Origin: Pseudomonadota bacterium
GTDB lineage: Bacteria > Pseudomonadota > Gammaproteobacteria > Xanthomonadales > Wenzhouxiangellaceae
NCBI GenBank assembly: GCA_013285445.1
Contig: CP053448.1
Location: forward strand, 2,232,001 to 2,296,000
DNA: 64,000 bases
Reading direction: 5' to 3'
The position numbers and the translations under genes were made by a program. A model generated the notes under the pieces. That model searched no databases, was not told the DNA's origin, and worked only from the letters and a program-made list of their open reading frames with translations. How positions within the stretch are numbered: position 1 is the stretch's first letter; every line of letters begins with the position of its first letter. This document shows, in pieces, positions 20,995 to 30,200 of this stretch.

Positions 20995-21301
20995 CTCTTC
21001 CTCCCTGAGCAGTTCTTGTTATACGAATCCGTCACTTATTATTTAACCGGCCTGTCCCTGTCTTACTGATAATGAAGGAAAGCTGACGGATTTCTGCATT
21101 TTGCACCAAACCGCCGCCGAGTCGGCTGGACACGGCCAGACCAGCCGAGCCGGAGCACCGGCACGCCCGGGCGTGCCGAGTTGCCAGAGAAACCTCTCGA
21201 TAACCCGGCGCGGGCGCTTCATGCAGAATTATTGAGAAGTTGCCCAACGGCGCAGTGGTATCTTTAGCCGGTCGCCGCCCCGAATCGACGCAGTCACCGC
21301 C
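20995..21301. other. Divergent intergenic region with a 20-bp perfect palindrome
   Basis: No gene is visible in these 307 bases between the TonB receptor and the sulfotransferase-like gene. It holds the receptor's ribosome-binding site next to 20995, an AT-richer stretch at about 21030-21090 that probably contains the receptor promoter (no clear consensus pair), and at 21159-21178 the perfect palindrome CGGCACGCCCGGGCGTGCCG, a possible operator or hairpin. Confidence 0.55.
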
Positions 21302-22336
21302 ATGCCTCCTGCCCGCCGTCTGCTACTGCACATTGGCCACCCCAAAACCGGCACGACCAGCCTGCAGGAAACGCTTCAATGGTCGCACGAATGCCTGCTC
21401 GGTCAGTCGATCCTGCATCCGCAAACTGACGGTTCCGAGCCAGGCAACAACAAGGATCTGGCTCCACATTTTCTCGGACCCCCCGCCGCCGGATCGAGCA
21501 ATCCGGGGCGGGATACGACCCGTGACCAGAACGATCCCACCCGAACCGCGCGGGCCTGGGATCGGTTTGTTTCGGAACTCCACGACAGGCGCCCGGATAC
21601 GGTCGTGATCAGCAGCGAATATCTGTTCCGCGCGATCCGCCCGGCGCAGCGAGCGCACTTCTCGGCCACGCTTCGCTCGATCGCGACAGACCTCGAGATC
21701 ATCGCGTATCTACGCAGCCCGGCGTCGTTCTACCTGTCGGCACTGAATCAGCGGCTCAAGTTCTATCGCCCCGTCAGAGTGCGCCAAGGCTGCTGGTTGC
21801 GCCCGGTCCTCGAGCCCATGATGCAGCTGCCGCCCGCCCGAGTGTCACTGAACCTGTACGATCGCTCGCTCATGACCGGCGGGGATACGGTGCAGGACTT
21901 CTTCGCCAGATACCTGCCGGATTTCGACACGGCTCGTCTCACCCGGGTCGAGAGGGAAAGAAACACCACAATTTCGACCGAAGCCATGGCCCTGCTCCAG
22001 GCAAGCCACTGCGGTGAGCTCGATCTGTCGCAAAACAAGCACCGGGCAGCCAGAGCGATCTGCGAAGCCGACAGAGGGATTCCCTACCCAACGCTGCCCG
22101 ACTACTACCCGGAAGCCAGGCAGGCTGCAATCAACAGAGCGTCCGCCGACTTGCTCTGGCTGCGCGACGTGCACGACCTGACCTTCCCCGATATCGACTA
22201 CGGCCGGATTAGGCCAGCGCCCGGTCACGATCCGATGTCGGGGCCGCCCCGAATCGAGGACATCTGCCCGATCGACCCCCAGCGAAAGGCCGAGCTGCTG
22301 GCCCTGGCGCGGCGCAACATCCGTGGTGTCCAGTGA
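21302..22336 (+). CDS. Sulfotransferase-like protein
   Basis: 344 residues. The N-terminal LLLHIGHPKTGTTSLQ is the 5'-phosphosulfate-binding loop of PAPS-dependent sulfotransferases, and LEIIAYLRSPASFYLSALNQ (about 135-155) corresponds to the 3'-phosphate-binding Arg/Ser region. The remaining sequence is divergent. Such enzymes transfer sulfate to carbohydrates or other small acceptors; sulfation of surface polysaccharide is possible but the gene lies 12 kb from the export locus. It stands alone, convergent with the exonuclease gene. Assignment rests on the two PAPS motifs. Confidence 0.75.
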   Translation: MPPARRLLLHIGHPKTGTTSLQETLQWSHECLLGQSILHPQTDGSEPGNNKDLAPHFLGPPAAGSSNPGRDTTRDQNDPTRTARAWDRFVSELHDRRPDTVVISSEYLFRAIRPAQRAHFSATLRSIATDLEIIAYLRSPASFYLSALNQRLKFYRPVRVRQGCWLRPVLEPMMQLPPARVSLNLYDRSLMTGGDTVQDFFARYLPDFDTARLTRVERERNTTISTEAMALLQASHCGELDLSQNKHRAARAICEADRGIPYPTLPDYYPEARQAAINRASADLLWLRDVHDLTFPDIDYGRIRPAPGHDPMSGPPRIEDICPIDPQRKAELLALARRNIRGVQ

Positions 22337-22402
22337 GACGAGCGCTTCCCGCCCCGCCGTGCGCGGCAAGGTGCGGCTGGACTTGCCCCCGCGGTGAGTC
22401 GC

Positions 22403-23077
22403 TCATTTCGGCGGCAGTCTGGCGACCTCGACCAGCCTTGCCCGGCTGTGATGCCCGAGCGCCAGCACCAGCTCGGCGCACGACAGGGCGTCCTCAAGGG
22501 CACCGTGCCGGCTGCGCTGTACCAGCCCGAAGTGACGACTTGCCGCGGCCAGAGTGGCCTCGCCCCGCGCGGCGTGATCGGCGGGACGGGCCAGGTGGAG
22601 TCGCTTGCGAAACCACTGCAGGGTATCGATGAACGGGGTCGGCCAGGCCTGATCGACGTGGCGCCGACAGGCACGATCAAGAAAGGCCAGGTCGAGCGCA
22701 GCGTGGTGAAAGACGGCAATTCGTCCCCGGACAGCGGCCAGCAGCGCCCGTAGCCCGTGATCAAGGTCCGGCTGATCGCCCAGGTCGCAGTCGCGCAGAC
22801 CATGAATGGTCGCGGAGTGTCCGACCGAAACACCGCTGCTCCGGGAAACCCGAATCTCGCGAGCCGACGACAGATCGATGGCGCCCTGGTCGATCGCCAC
22901 CCAGCCAAGGCTGACAATCTCGTCGCTGCGGGCATCGAGCCCGGTCATCTCGAGGTCCACGGCAAGCAGGGGCGCATCGACGACCCGTTGACAGGGATCC
23001 GGCCACTGCCCGGGCCGACCGCGCGTCCGACGCCGCCAGAGCCAGTGGCGAACCGGATGGCGCAGTTGCCTGATCAC
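22403..23077 (-). CDS. 3'-5' exonuclease of the DnaQ/DEDD family
   Basis: 224 residues from a GTG at 23077 whose GTGA overlaps the stop of the DUF294 gene; farther upstream the frame only shadows that gene. The DEDD motifs are LAVDLEMTGLD (Exo I, Asp and Glu), an Exo II region FHHAALDLAFLD and Exo III with HGALEDALSCAELVL (His and Asp). The small size and lack of other domains suit a stand-alone exonuclease related to DNA polymerase III epsilon. A pair of DUF294 protein plus exonuclease beside the acetate symporter is a recurrent gammaproteobacterial arrangement. Confidence 0.85.
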   Translation of the reverse strand: MIRQLRHPVRHWLWRRRTRGRPGQWPDPCQRVVDAPLLAVDLEMTGLDARSDEIVSLGWVAIDQGAIDLSSAREIRVSRSSGVSVGHSATIHGLRDCDLGDQPDLDHGLRALLAAVRGRIAVFHHAALDLAFLDRACRRHVDQAWPTPFIDTLQWFRKRLHLARPADHAARGEATLAAASRHFGLVQRSRHGALEDALSCAELVLALGHHSRARLVEVARLPPK

Positions 23078-24900
23078 AGCATGTAGTGCTGGGCCATCGC
23101 CCGCTGGGCCGACGTGACGATACTGAACGCTGACCTGAGGTAGCGGCGATGCAGGCTGGAAAGCTCGTCGGGATCGACCAGGTTGTCGGGCTGCTCGCCG
23201 CGTTCGAGCTGGCACACCTGGTGGCGGAGCCGAACCCCGCCGATAAAGCGCAGGGCGTGGATCAGGTCGTCCGCATCACCGGTAGTGAGCAGATCCGTCC
23301 GACCAGCATGGCGAATGCGTTCTTCTGTGTGTACGACCTCGATAGCGCCCTCCAGTGCGTGGACGCGCGCCAGATCGACGATGGGAATGACGCCGCGCTT
23401 TTTGAGGTTGAGTCCCTTGCTGCGCCCGCCGCCGCGTTCCTGGACGAACTGCCTGAACAGGCCCAGCGGTGGCCGGTGCGCCATGGATTCGGCCGCCAGG
23501 AAGCGGCGGAAAATGTCGCTTTCAGCAGCCTGTTCGAGCACGTCCCGGTGCAGGGAACGGGCCAGATGCATATCACCGCGCACCGGCCGCATGTCGAAAA
23601 AGATGCTGCAGTGCATCACCGACTTGGGCTCGGGCTCGCGTATCCAGCCATCGAAGCGCGATCGCCAGGCCTTGCGGGACATCCGCCACTCGCCCTGCGC
23701 CATGACGCCGCCGGGACAATACACGTAGCCGCAGGCGTCGAGGCCGGCGCAAACGAACTCGGCCAGCTTCCGGAAGTACGTATCCGCTGCCTCGTCAGGT
23801 TCGTCGGCCAGAAGCAGGCCGTTGTCCTGGTCGCCCGTCAGACCCTGCTCCAGCCGCGCCTGCGAGCCGAAGGCCAGCCAGGCCCAAGCCATGGGAGGCT
23901 CGCCCAGGCGCTCGGCGGCCAGTTCGATCAGCCGCCCGGTGCAGGCGTCGGTAATGCGGCCGGCCATGCGGCCGATCTCGCTGACCCCGGTACCGCCAGC
24001 CGACAGCCTCGCCAGCATGGCTGGACCCTTGCGCGCAAGCCCCACGATCGCGTCAAGCTCGTCGGCGCGGCCGATGTCGCGCACCAGCCTGAGCGGGTCG
24101 GGCGCCTGGACCTGGATCAGGTCACCCGCGCTGACTACGGCCACCAGGCTTCCCTGCGCGTTGACGACGGGAAGATGATGGATGCCCAGGCGCATCATCT
24201 CGACGACGGCTGTCGCGGGCGGGACGCTGTCGGGCACGGTCGCGGGATCGGGCGTCATGATGTCGCGGACCGGGGAATTGGTGGCCATCTCTCTGGCCAG
24301 CACGCGATTGCGCAGATCGCGGTCAGTGATGATGCCGGTGAGGCGGCCGTTGTCGAGCACGGGCAGGCAGCTGATCCGGTGCCTGGCCATTCTCCGCGCA
24401 CACTCGCCGACGGTCTCGGCGGGATCGGCAGTGATGGCCGGGCGCAGCGACAGCATTGACAGCGTGTCCAGGGCGTCGGAACCACTTCCGCCGGCCAGCC
24501 GCGCGGCGGGGCGTTCGGCCAGAAAGCGTGCCACCGACGGTTCAGCGTCAATCAGCCGGTCGATGAGCGCCTGCTGCCACTCCCAAACGAGGCTGTCCTC
24601 GAGCGCCCGGGCCGAGTATCGCTCAACCGGCGGTTCGAAGGCGATCCGGTGGCCGAACAGCTCGCCTTCGTCACGGTGCTCGAGTGCCTCCCCGGTGTCG
24701 TCGACCAGCTCCACGGCGCCGGTACGCACGACAAACAGGCCGGATCGGCCAGGCGGATCGAAGCGGGCAATCTCTTCGCCGCGGCGCGCATAGCGGATAC
24801 GCAGGGCGCGAGCGAGGCGCCCGATCTGCGCCGGCGACAGGTCGTCGAAGGGAATGACCCTGGCGAGAAACCCGGTGATGTCGTCGGGCAGCGTGCTCAT
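23074..24900 (-). CDS. Cyclic-nucleotide-binding/CBS/DUF294 nucleotidyltransferase-like protein
   Basis: 608 residues. An N-terminal cNMP-binding-like domain (about 10-125), two CBS domains (about 150-275; GIITDRDLRNRVLA and LVAVVSAGDLIQV), a GlnD-like nucleotidyltransferase domain with FGSQARLEQGLTGDQDNGLL (about 340-362, carrying the G-S and D-x-D pattern), and a C-terminal DUF294 substrate-binding domain. The order is that of the family of putative nucleotidyltransferases linked to carbon and energy signalling. The CBS domains probably bind adenine nucleotides. It lies downstream of the acetate symporter, separated by a terminator, and overlaps the exonuclease start. Confidence 0.88.
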   Translation of the reverse strand: MSTLPDDITGFLARVIPFDDLSPAQIGRLARALRIRYARRGEEIARFDPPGRSGLFVVRTGAVELVDDTGEALEHRDEGELFGHRIAFEPPVERYSARALEDSLVWEWQQALIDRLIDAEPSVARFLAERPAARLAGGSGSDALDTLSMLSLRPAITADPAETVGECARRMARHRISCLPVLDNGRLTGIITDRDLRNRVLAREMATNSPVRDIMTPDPATVPDSVPPATAVVEMMRLGIHHLPVVNAQGSLVAVVSAGDLIQVQAPDPLRLVRDIGRADELDAIVGLARKGPAMLARLSAGGTGVSEIGRMAGRITDACTGRLIELAAERLGEPPMAWAWLAFGSQARLEQGLTGDQDNGLLLADEPDEAADTYFRKLAEFVCAGLDACGYVYCPGGVMAQGEWRMSRKAWRSRFDGWIREPEPKSVMHCSIFFDMRPVRGDMHLARSLHRDVLEQAAESDIFRRFLAAESMAHRPPLGLFRQFVQERGGGRSKGLNLKKRGVIPIVDLARVHALEGAIEVVHTEERIRHAGRTDLLTTGDADDLIHALRFIGGVRLRHQVCQLERGEQPDNLVDPDELSSLHRRYLRSAFSIVTSAQRAMAQHYML

Positions 24901-24927
24901 CTGTTTATTATCCGCATCGTGGTGGCG

Positions 24928-24957
24928 AAAAAAAGGCCGGCATCGTGGCTGCCGGCC
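24928..24957 (-). terminator. Rho-independent terminator of the symporter operon
   Basis: Read on the minus strand, GGCCGGCA (24957-24950), a 7-base loop, TGCCGGCC (24942-24935) and then a run of seven T (24934-24928). It lies 48 bases after the symporter stop and 27 bases before the DUF294 start. Confidence 0.9.
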
Positions 24958-25005
24958 CGAAGGGGTCCTCCCCGGTGGGAAGGACCAGCGAGGGAGCCTT
25001 GAAGC

Positions 25006-26775
25006 TCAGTGCTCGTGTGCCGCCGCCGCACCGCGCGGCACGCGGATATCCTCGATCAGGTCGCGGATTTCGGCCGGCGGCGGCGCGGTGAGCCTGCTGA
25101 CGACCGTGGCGACGATGATGTTGAGCAACATGCCGACCACGCCGATGCCTTCCGGCGAGATGCCGAACAGCCAGTTCTCCGGGACATTCGCGGCCAGGGG
25201 CGTGATGAAGATGCCCTTGAAGTAGAGAATGTAGCCGAAGGTGAAGAACAGACCCGTGAGCATGCCGGCGATGGCGCCCTCGCGATTGATGCGCGTGGAG
25301 AAGATGCCCATGATGATGGCCGGGAACAGCGACGCGGCCGCCAGCCCGAAGGCGAATGCCACCACCTGGGCCACGAAGCCGGGCGGGTTGTAGCCCAGGT
25401 AGCCGGCGATAACGATGGCGACCGCCGCGGCGATACGCCCGGTCAGCAGCTCGCCGCGCTCGCTCATATCAGGCGCGAAGATGCCCTTGACCAGGTCGTG
25501 CGAAACAGCCGCGGATATGACCAGCAGCAGCCCGGCCGCGGTCGACAGCGCGGCGGCGATACCACCGGCCGCGACCAGGGCGATGACCCAGTTGGGAAGA
25601 TTGGCGATTTCCGGGTTGGCCAGCACCATGATGTCGCGATCGACGCTCAGTTCGTTGCCGTCCCAGCCGCGCATCTCGGCGACGGGCGAGAACTGCTCGT
25701 TGGCGTCGTTGTAGTACTGGATCCGGCCGTCACCATTCTTGTCCTCGAAGCCGAGCAGCCCGGTTTCTTCCCAGGTGTGGAACCAGTCGGGTCGCTCCTC
25801 GTAGGCCAGCGGCTGCGCTTCCTCGGTGGTACCGCCAGGCCAGATCGTCTCGATCAGGTTCAGGCGGGCCATGGCGCCCACGGCGGGGGCGGTGGTGTAG
25901 AGAATAGCGATGAACAGCAGGGCCCAGCCGGCCGAACGGCGTGCATCGGTCACCTTCGGCACGGTGAAGAAGCGCACGATCACGTGCGGCAGGCCGGCGG
26001 TGCCGACCATCAGCGCCAGGGTGATGCAAAAGACATCGATCGTCGCCTTGGAGCCGTCGGTATAGGCACTGAACCCCAGATCCTGGACGATGGTGTCGAG
26101 CCGCTCGAGTAGCCAGATCGATTCGCCTCCATTGACGCTCGATCCCAGACCAAGCTGGGGCAAGGGATTGCCGGTCAGCTGGATGGAGATGAATACCGCC
26201 GGCACCGTGTAGGCGAAGATCAGCACGCAGTACTGCGCCACCTGAGTGTAGGTGATGCCCTTCATGCCGCCGAGCACGGCGTAGATAAACACGATGCCCA
26301 TGCCGACCAGCAGGCCGGTGACGATGTCGACCTCGAGAAAGCGCGAGAAGACGATGCCCACGCCGCGCATCTGCCCGGCCACATAGGTAAACGAGATGAA
26401 GATCAGGCAGATCACGGCCACAACCCGGGCAGATTTCGAGTAGTAGCGATCACCGATGAATTCGGGCACGGTGAACTTGCCATACTTGCGCAGATAGGGC
26501 GCGAGCAGCAAGGCGAGCAGCACGTAGCCGCCGGTCCATCCCATCAGGTAGACCGAACCGTCGTAGCCGAGAAAGGCAATCAGTCCGGCCATCGAGATGA
26601 ACGAGGCGGCCGACATCCAGTCGGCGGCAGTGGCCATACCGTTGGCAACCGGATGGACACCCTTGCCGGCGACGTAGAAGTCGCCGGTCGAGTGTGCACG
26701 CGACCAAACGGCGATACCGATGTAGAGCGCGAACGTAGCGCCGACGACAAGATAGGTGATGGTTTGAAGGTCCAT
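25006..26775 (-). CDS. VC_2705-type sodium/acetate symporter
   Basis: 589 residues with about 13 to 14 membrane helices of the sodium:solute symporter family. Recognisable parts are the N-terminal DFYVAGKGVHPVANGMATAADWMSAASF, FIGDRYYSKSARVVAVICL and GTAGLPHVIVRFFTV. An insertion of about 100 residues between helices contains an EF-hand-like loop DKNGDGRI (25720-25743). The preceding DUF4212 gene, and the CrbS/CrbR/acs genes opposite, are the standard context of the VC_2705 subfamily, which imports acetate or other short monocarboxylates. Followed by a strong terminator. Confidence 0.92.
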   Translation of the reverse strand: MDLQTITYLVVGATFALYIGIAVWSRAHSTGDFYVAGKGVHPVANGMATAADWMSAASFISMAGLIAFLGYDGSVYLMGWTGGYVLLALLLAPYLRKYGKFTVPEFIGDRYYSKSARVVAVICLIFISFTYVAGQMRGVGIVFSRFLEVDIVTGLLVGMGIVFIYAVLGGMKGITYTQVAQYCVLIFAYTVPAVFISIQLTGNPLPQLGLGSSVNGGESIWLLERLDTIVQDLGFSAYTDGSKATIDVFCITLALMVGTAGLPHVIVRFFTVPKVTDARRSAGWALLFIAILYTTAPAVGAMARLNLIETIWPGGTTEEAQPLAYEERPDWFHTWEETGLLGFEDKNGDGRIQYYNDANEQFSPVAEMRGWDGNELSVDRDIMVLANPEIANLPNWVIALVAAGGIAAALSTAAGLLLVISAAVSHDLVKGIFAPDMSERGELLTGRIAAAVAIVIAGYLGYNPPGFVAQVVAFAFGLAAASLFPAIIMGIFSTRINREGAIAGMLTGLFFTFGYILYFKGIFITPLAANVPENWLFGISPEGIGVVGMLLNIIVATVVSRLTAPPPAEIRDLIEDIRVPRGAAAAHEH

Positions 26776-26784
26776 GTCGGCTCC

Positions 26785-27045
26785 TTATTCCTCGTGGAAG
26801 TCGTGTTCACGGTCCAGCTTGTTCATGCGCCAGGCATAGAAAAAGATCAGACCGAGAAAGGTATAGATCGACCCCTGCTGGGCAAACCAGAATCCGAGCG
26901 GGTAGCCGAACAACTGGAAGCGGTCGAGAAAGTCGACGAGCAGGATGCCGAAGCCGTAGGAGACGACGAACCAGATGACCAGGCAGATCGCCATGAGTCG
27001 CAGGTTGGCCTTCCAGTAGCGATCGCGCGTTGCTTGATCGGACAT
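26785..27045 (-). CDS. DUF4212 small membrane subunit of the symporter
   Basis: 86 residues from the ATG at 27045; GAGGG lies about ten bases upstream, and the in-frame ATG at 27108 has no such support. Two membrane helices (LRLMAICLVIWFVVSYGFGILL and a second including YTFLGLIFFYAWRM) and charged ends RDRYWKANL and KLDREHDF are typical of DUF4212. These proteins are consistently encoded just before VC_2705-type symporters, here nine bases away, and are presumed accessory subunits. Confidence 0.9.
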   Translation of the reverse strand: MSDQATRDRYWKANLRLMAICLVIWFVVSYGFGILLVDFLDRFQLFGYPLGFWFAQQGSIYTFLGLIFFYAWRMNKLDREHDFHEE

Positions 27046-27115
27046 GGCGGGTATTCCCTCGTGGTTGGATTGAACCTGCCGTGGAATGTAGCAACGCGCG
27101 GCCGCCATTGCCTTT

Positions 27116-27129
27116 CGACTTTAGTCGAG
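27116..27129. promoter_or_regulatory. Acetate-module motif copy, between symporter operon and crbS-like gene
   Basis: CGACTTTAGTCGAG matches 12 of the 14 bases of CGACTTTGGTCTAG at 33361-33374 upstream of acs. It sits 71 bases upstream of the DUF4212 start and 97 bases before the sensor kinase start. The two intergenic regions drive genes of one acetate response, so the motif is a candidate binding site for the CrbR-like regulator. This copy lacks the clean second arm seen at acs. Confidence 0.4.
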
Positions 27130-27225
27130 CAGACTCTGGGAATCTCCCGCAGACGTGTTCAGGAGTTCCTCAGGCCAGCCGAGCTGAAATTGCTATGATG
27201 TCGTCGGGACCCCAGGCTTCGCCCG

Positions 27226-30200
27226 ATGTTCTCACCGCCCCTGATCGCCGCCCTCTCCCTGGCCTATGTCGGCCTTCTGTTCGCCATTGCCTGGTGGGGC
27301 GACCGGGCGGCAGCCGTTCCGCTGGGCCCGCGCACGCGGGCGGTCATCTATTCCCTGTCACTGGCTGTCTATTGCACGTCCTGGACCTTTTTCGGGGCCG
27401 TCGGCAGTGCAGTCGAGAACGGCTGGCTGTTTGCAACGATCTATATCGGGCCGGTGATCGTGCTCATCTTCGGGCACGACCTGATGCGGCGGATACTGCA
27501 CCAGAGCCGCACCCAGCGGCTGACCTCGATCGCAGACTTCATCGCTCACCGCTATGGCCATTCGCGCCCGCTGGCGGTGACCGTCACCCTGGCCGCAGTA
27601 CTGGGCGCCATCCCCTACATTGCGCTTCAGCTCAAGGCGGTCACGATGGGTCTGGTCGCCATCAGCGACGAGGGTCACAGCGGACTGTCGGAGCAGACCC
27701 TGGCGCTGCTGCTGGCCCTTGGCCTGGGCGTTTTCTCGATCCTGTTCGGGGCGCGTCGCCTGGAAGCCAGCGAGCATCACCGGGGCATGGTGCTGGCGAT
27801 CGCCTTCGAGTCGCTGGTCAAGCTGGTGGCCTTTGCCGCGGTTGGACTCTGGGCCCTGTTCACGATTCTCGATGGGCCGTTCGGCCTGGTCGAGCGCATC
27901 GGCGCCACGCCGGCGTATCAGGAGCTGTTCCTTCCCTCCGCGCTGCCCGAGGGGTTTTGGGTTCAGACCCTGCTGGCGGCCGCGGCCATCCTGTGCCTGC
28001 CGCGCCAGTTCCAGGTCACCTTCGTCGAGAACGAGGATGAAGCCGACCTGCGCACCGCCCGCTGGCTTTTCCCCCTCTACCTCTTGCTTTTCACGCTGCT
28101 GGTCATTCCGATCGCGCTGGCGGGCCTGGAGCGGTTCGGCGGCGGGGCATACAACGCGGATACCTTCGTGCTGACCCTCCCGATGGGCGACGGGCAGGCC
28201 TGGCTGACCATGCTAAGCTTTCTGGGCGGCTTTTCCGCGGCAACGGGCATGGTGATCGTGGCCACCGTGGCGCTGGCCACGATGGTCAGCAACGACCTGC
28301 TGGTTCCCTTGCTTCTGAAACTGAAATCAAGCCAGGACAGGGATTTCAGCCAGGTCGTTCTCAATTCCCGTCGGCTGACCATCATCGGTCTGGCCACCCT
28401 GGCCTGGCTGTATTACCTGGTGCTGCAAAGCACCGATCGGCTGGCTGCGATCGGGTTGATGTCCTTTGCCGCGGTCATCCATTTCGCGCCTGCGCTGGTG
28501 GCCGGCGTGTACTGGCGGCTGGCCAGCCGCGAGGGAGCGCTGAGCGGTTTGCTGCTGGGGCTGACCGTCTGGCTCATGATGATCTTTTTGCCCTCCATTC
28601 TCGAGGGCTGGCCGGCCTGGCTTGCAATCGGTCTGTACCGGGCCACGATGCTGGGCCTGGCGCTGAATGTGCTGGCCCTGGTGCTGGTGTCGGTGTGGAT
28701 CCGGCGTCGTCGGCCGGTGCTGCCGCGCCTGCTGGGCAGCCGCGGCTCGTCCCGGCCGGTGACCATCGGCGAGCTGCGCGAACTGACCGCCGGCTTCATC
28801 GGTCGTGACCGCGTCGACACGGCGTTTGCCAGCGCTCTGCCGGCGGAGCTGCCGGACGATGAAGCGCCGGCCGGCCCCGAGTTGATCGGTTTTACCGAGC
28901 GACTGTTGTCAGGCTGTATCGGCTCGGCCTCGGCCCGAACCGTGCTGGCGGCCGGTCTGCGTCGCAGCGGTATGCAGACCGACGACGCGCTGGCCCTGCT
29001 CGAACAGACCTCCAGCGCCATTCAGTTCAATCGCGACCTGCTCGACGCCACGCTCGATCACATCAGCCAGGGCGTAAGCGTGGTCGACGCGGATCTTCGC
29101 CTGGTCAGCTGGAACCGTGCCTATATCGAGCTGTTCGACTATCCGCCGGGAATGGTCTACATCGGTCGCCCGGTCGAGGAGTTGATTCGCTTCAACCTTC
29201 AGCGCTGGCATGGGGGAACGCCGCTGGAGATCGAGGACGGCGTCAACCGGCGCATGCACCACATGAGGCGCCGGACGCCCTATGTCTACGAGCGCCAGCA
29301 CAGCAATGACAGAGTCATCGAGATTCGCGGTAACCCGATGCCGCGCGGTGGCTATGTGACCACCTACACCGACATCACCGGATTCAAACGCACCGAGCGG
29401 GAGCTCAAGCAAGCCTCCGCGACGATGGAACAACAAGTTGCAGAGCGAACCCGCGAGCTCAATCAGGCAATAGAAGCGTTGGCGGTCGCCAAGCGCGAGG
29501 CCGAAGCCGCCAACGAAAGCAAGTCCCGATTCCTCGCCGCGGCCAGTCACGATCTGCTGCAGCCGCTCAATGCGGCGCGCCTGTTTTCATCTTCGCTCAG
29601 AGAGTCGGCCGATCGCCTGCCGCCCGAGGAGGCCAATCTCAGCCGCCGGGTCGACCACAGCCTGAGCGTGGCCGAGGACCTACTCTCGGCCCTGCTCGAC
29701 ATCAGCCGTCTCGACCAGGGCGCACTGCAGCCGCGCTGGTCGGAGTTTCCCGTGCAGGTGCTGCTCGACAAGCTCGAGCGACAGTTCGCGGCTCTGGCCA
29801 GCCGCAGGGAACTGAAGCTGCGGCTTCGCCCGTGTCGGGCCTGGGTGCATAGCGACCAAAAGCTGCTGCAGCGCATCCTCGCCAATCTGGTCGGAAACGC
29901 CTTGCGCTACACTCGAGAAGGCGGTGTGCTGGTTGGTTGTCGACGGCGCGGTCAACATCTGGTTATCGAAGTGTGGGACTCGGGTCCCGGCATCGCCGAA
30001 GCCGATCGCGAGCGAGTGTTCGACGAGTTTGAGCGCCTGGCCGGCACCGACGAGCCGCACTTCAGCGATCAGGGTCTGGGTCTGGGCCTGGCCATTTGCC
30101 AGCGCATCAGCCTGATGCTGGAGTCGCCGCTGGACCTGCGTTCAAGGGTCGGCGCCGGCAGCATTTTTTCCGTTCGCGTCCCCACCGCTGAGGCCGGCGC

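Noticed and set aside
23149..24459. 436-codon plus-strand frame
   Set aside because: Antisense to the DUF294 protein with recognisable CBS and nucleotidyltransferase motifs; His/Gln/Gly-rich shadow sequence.
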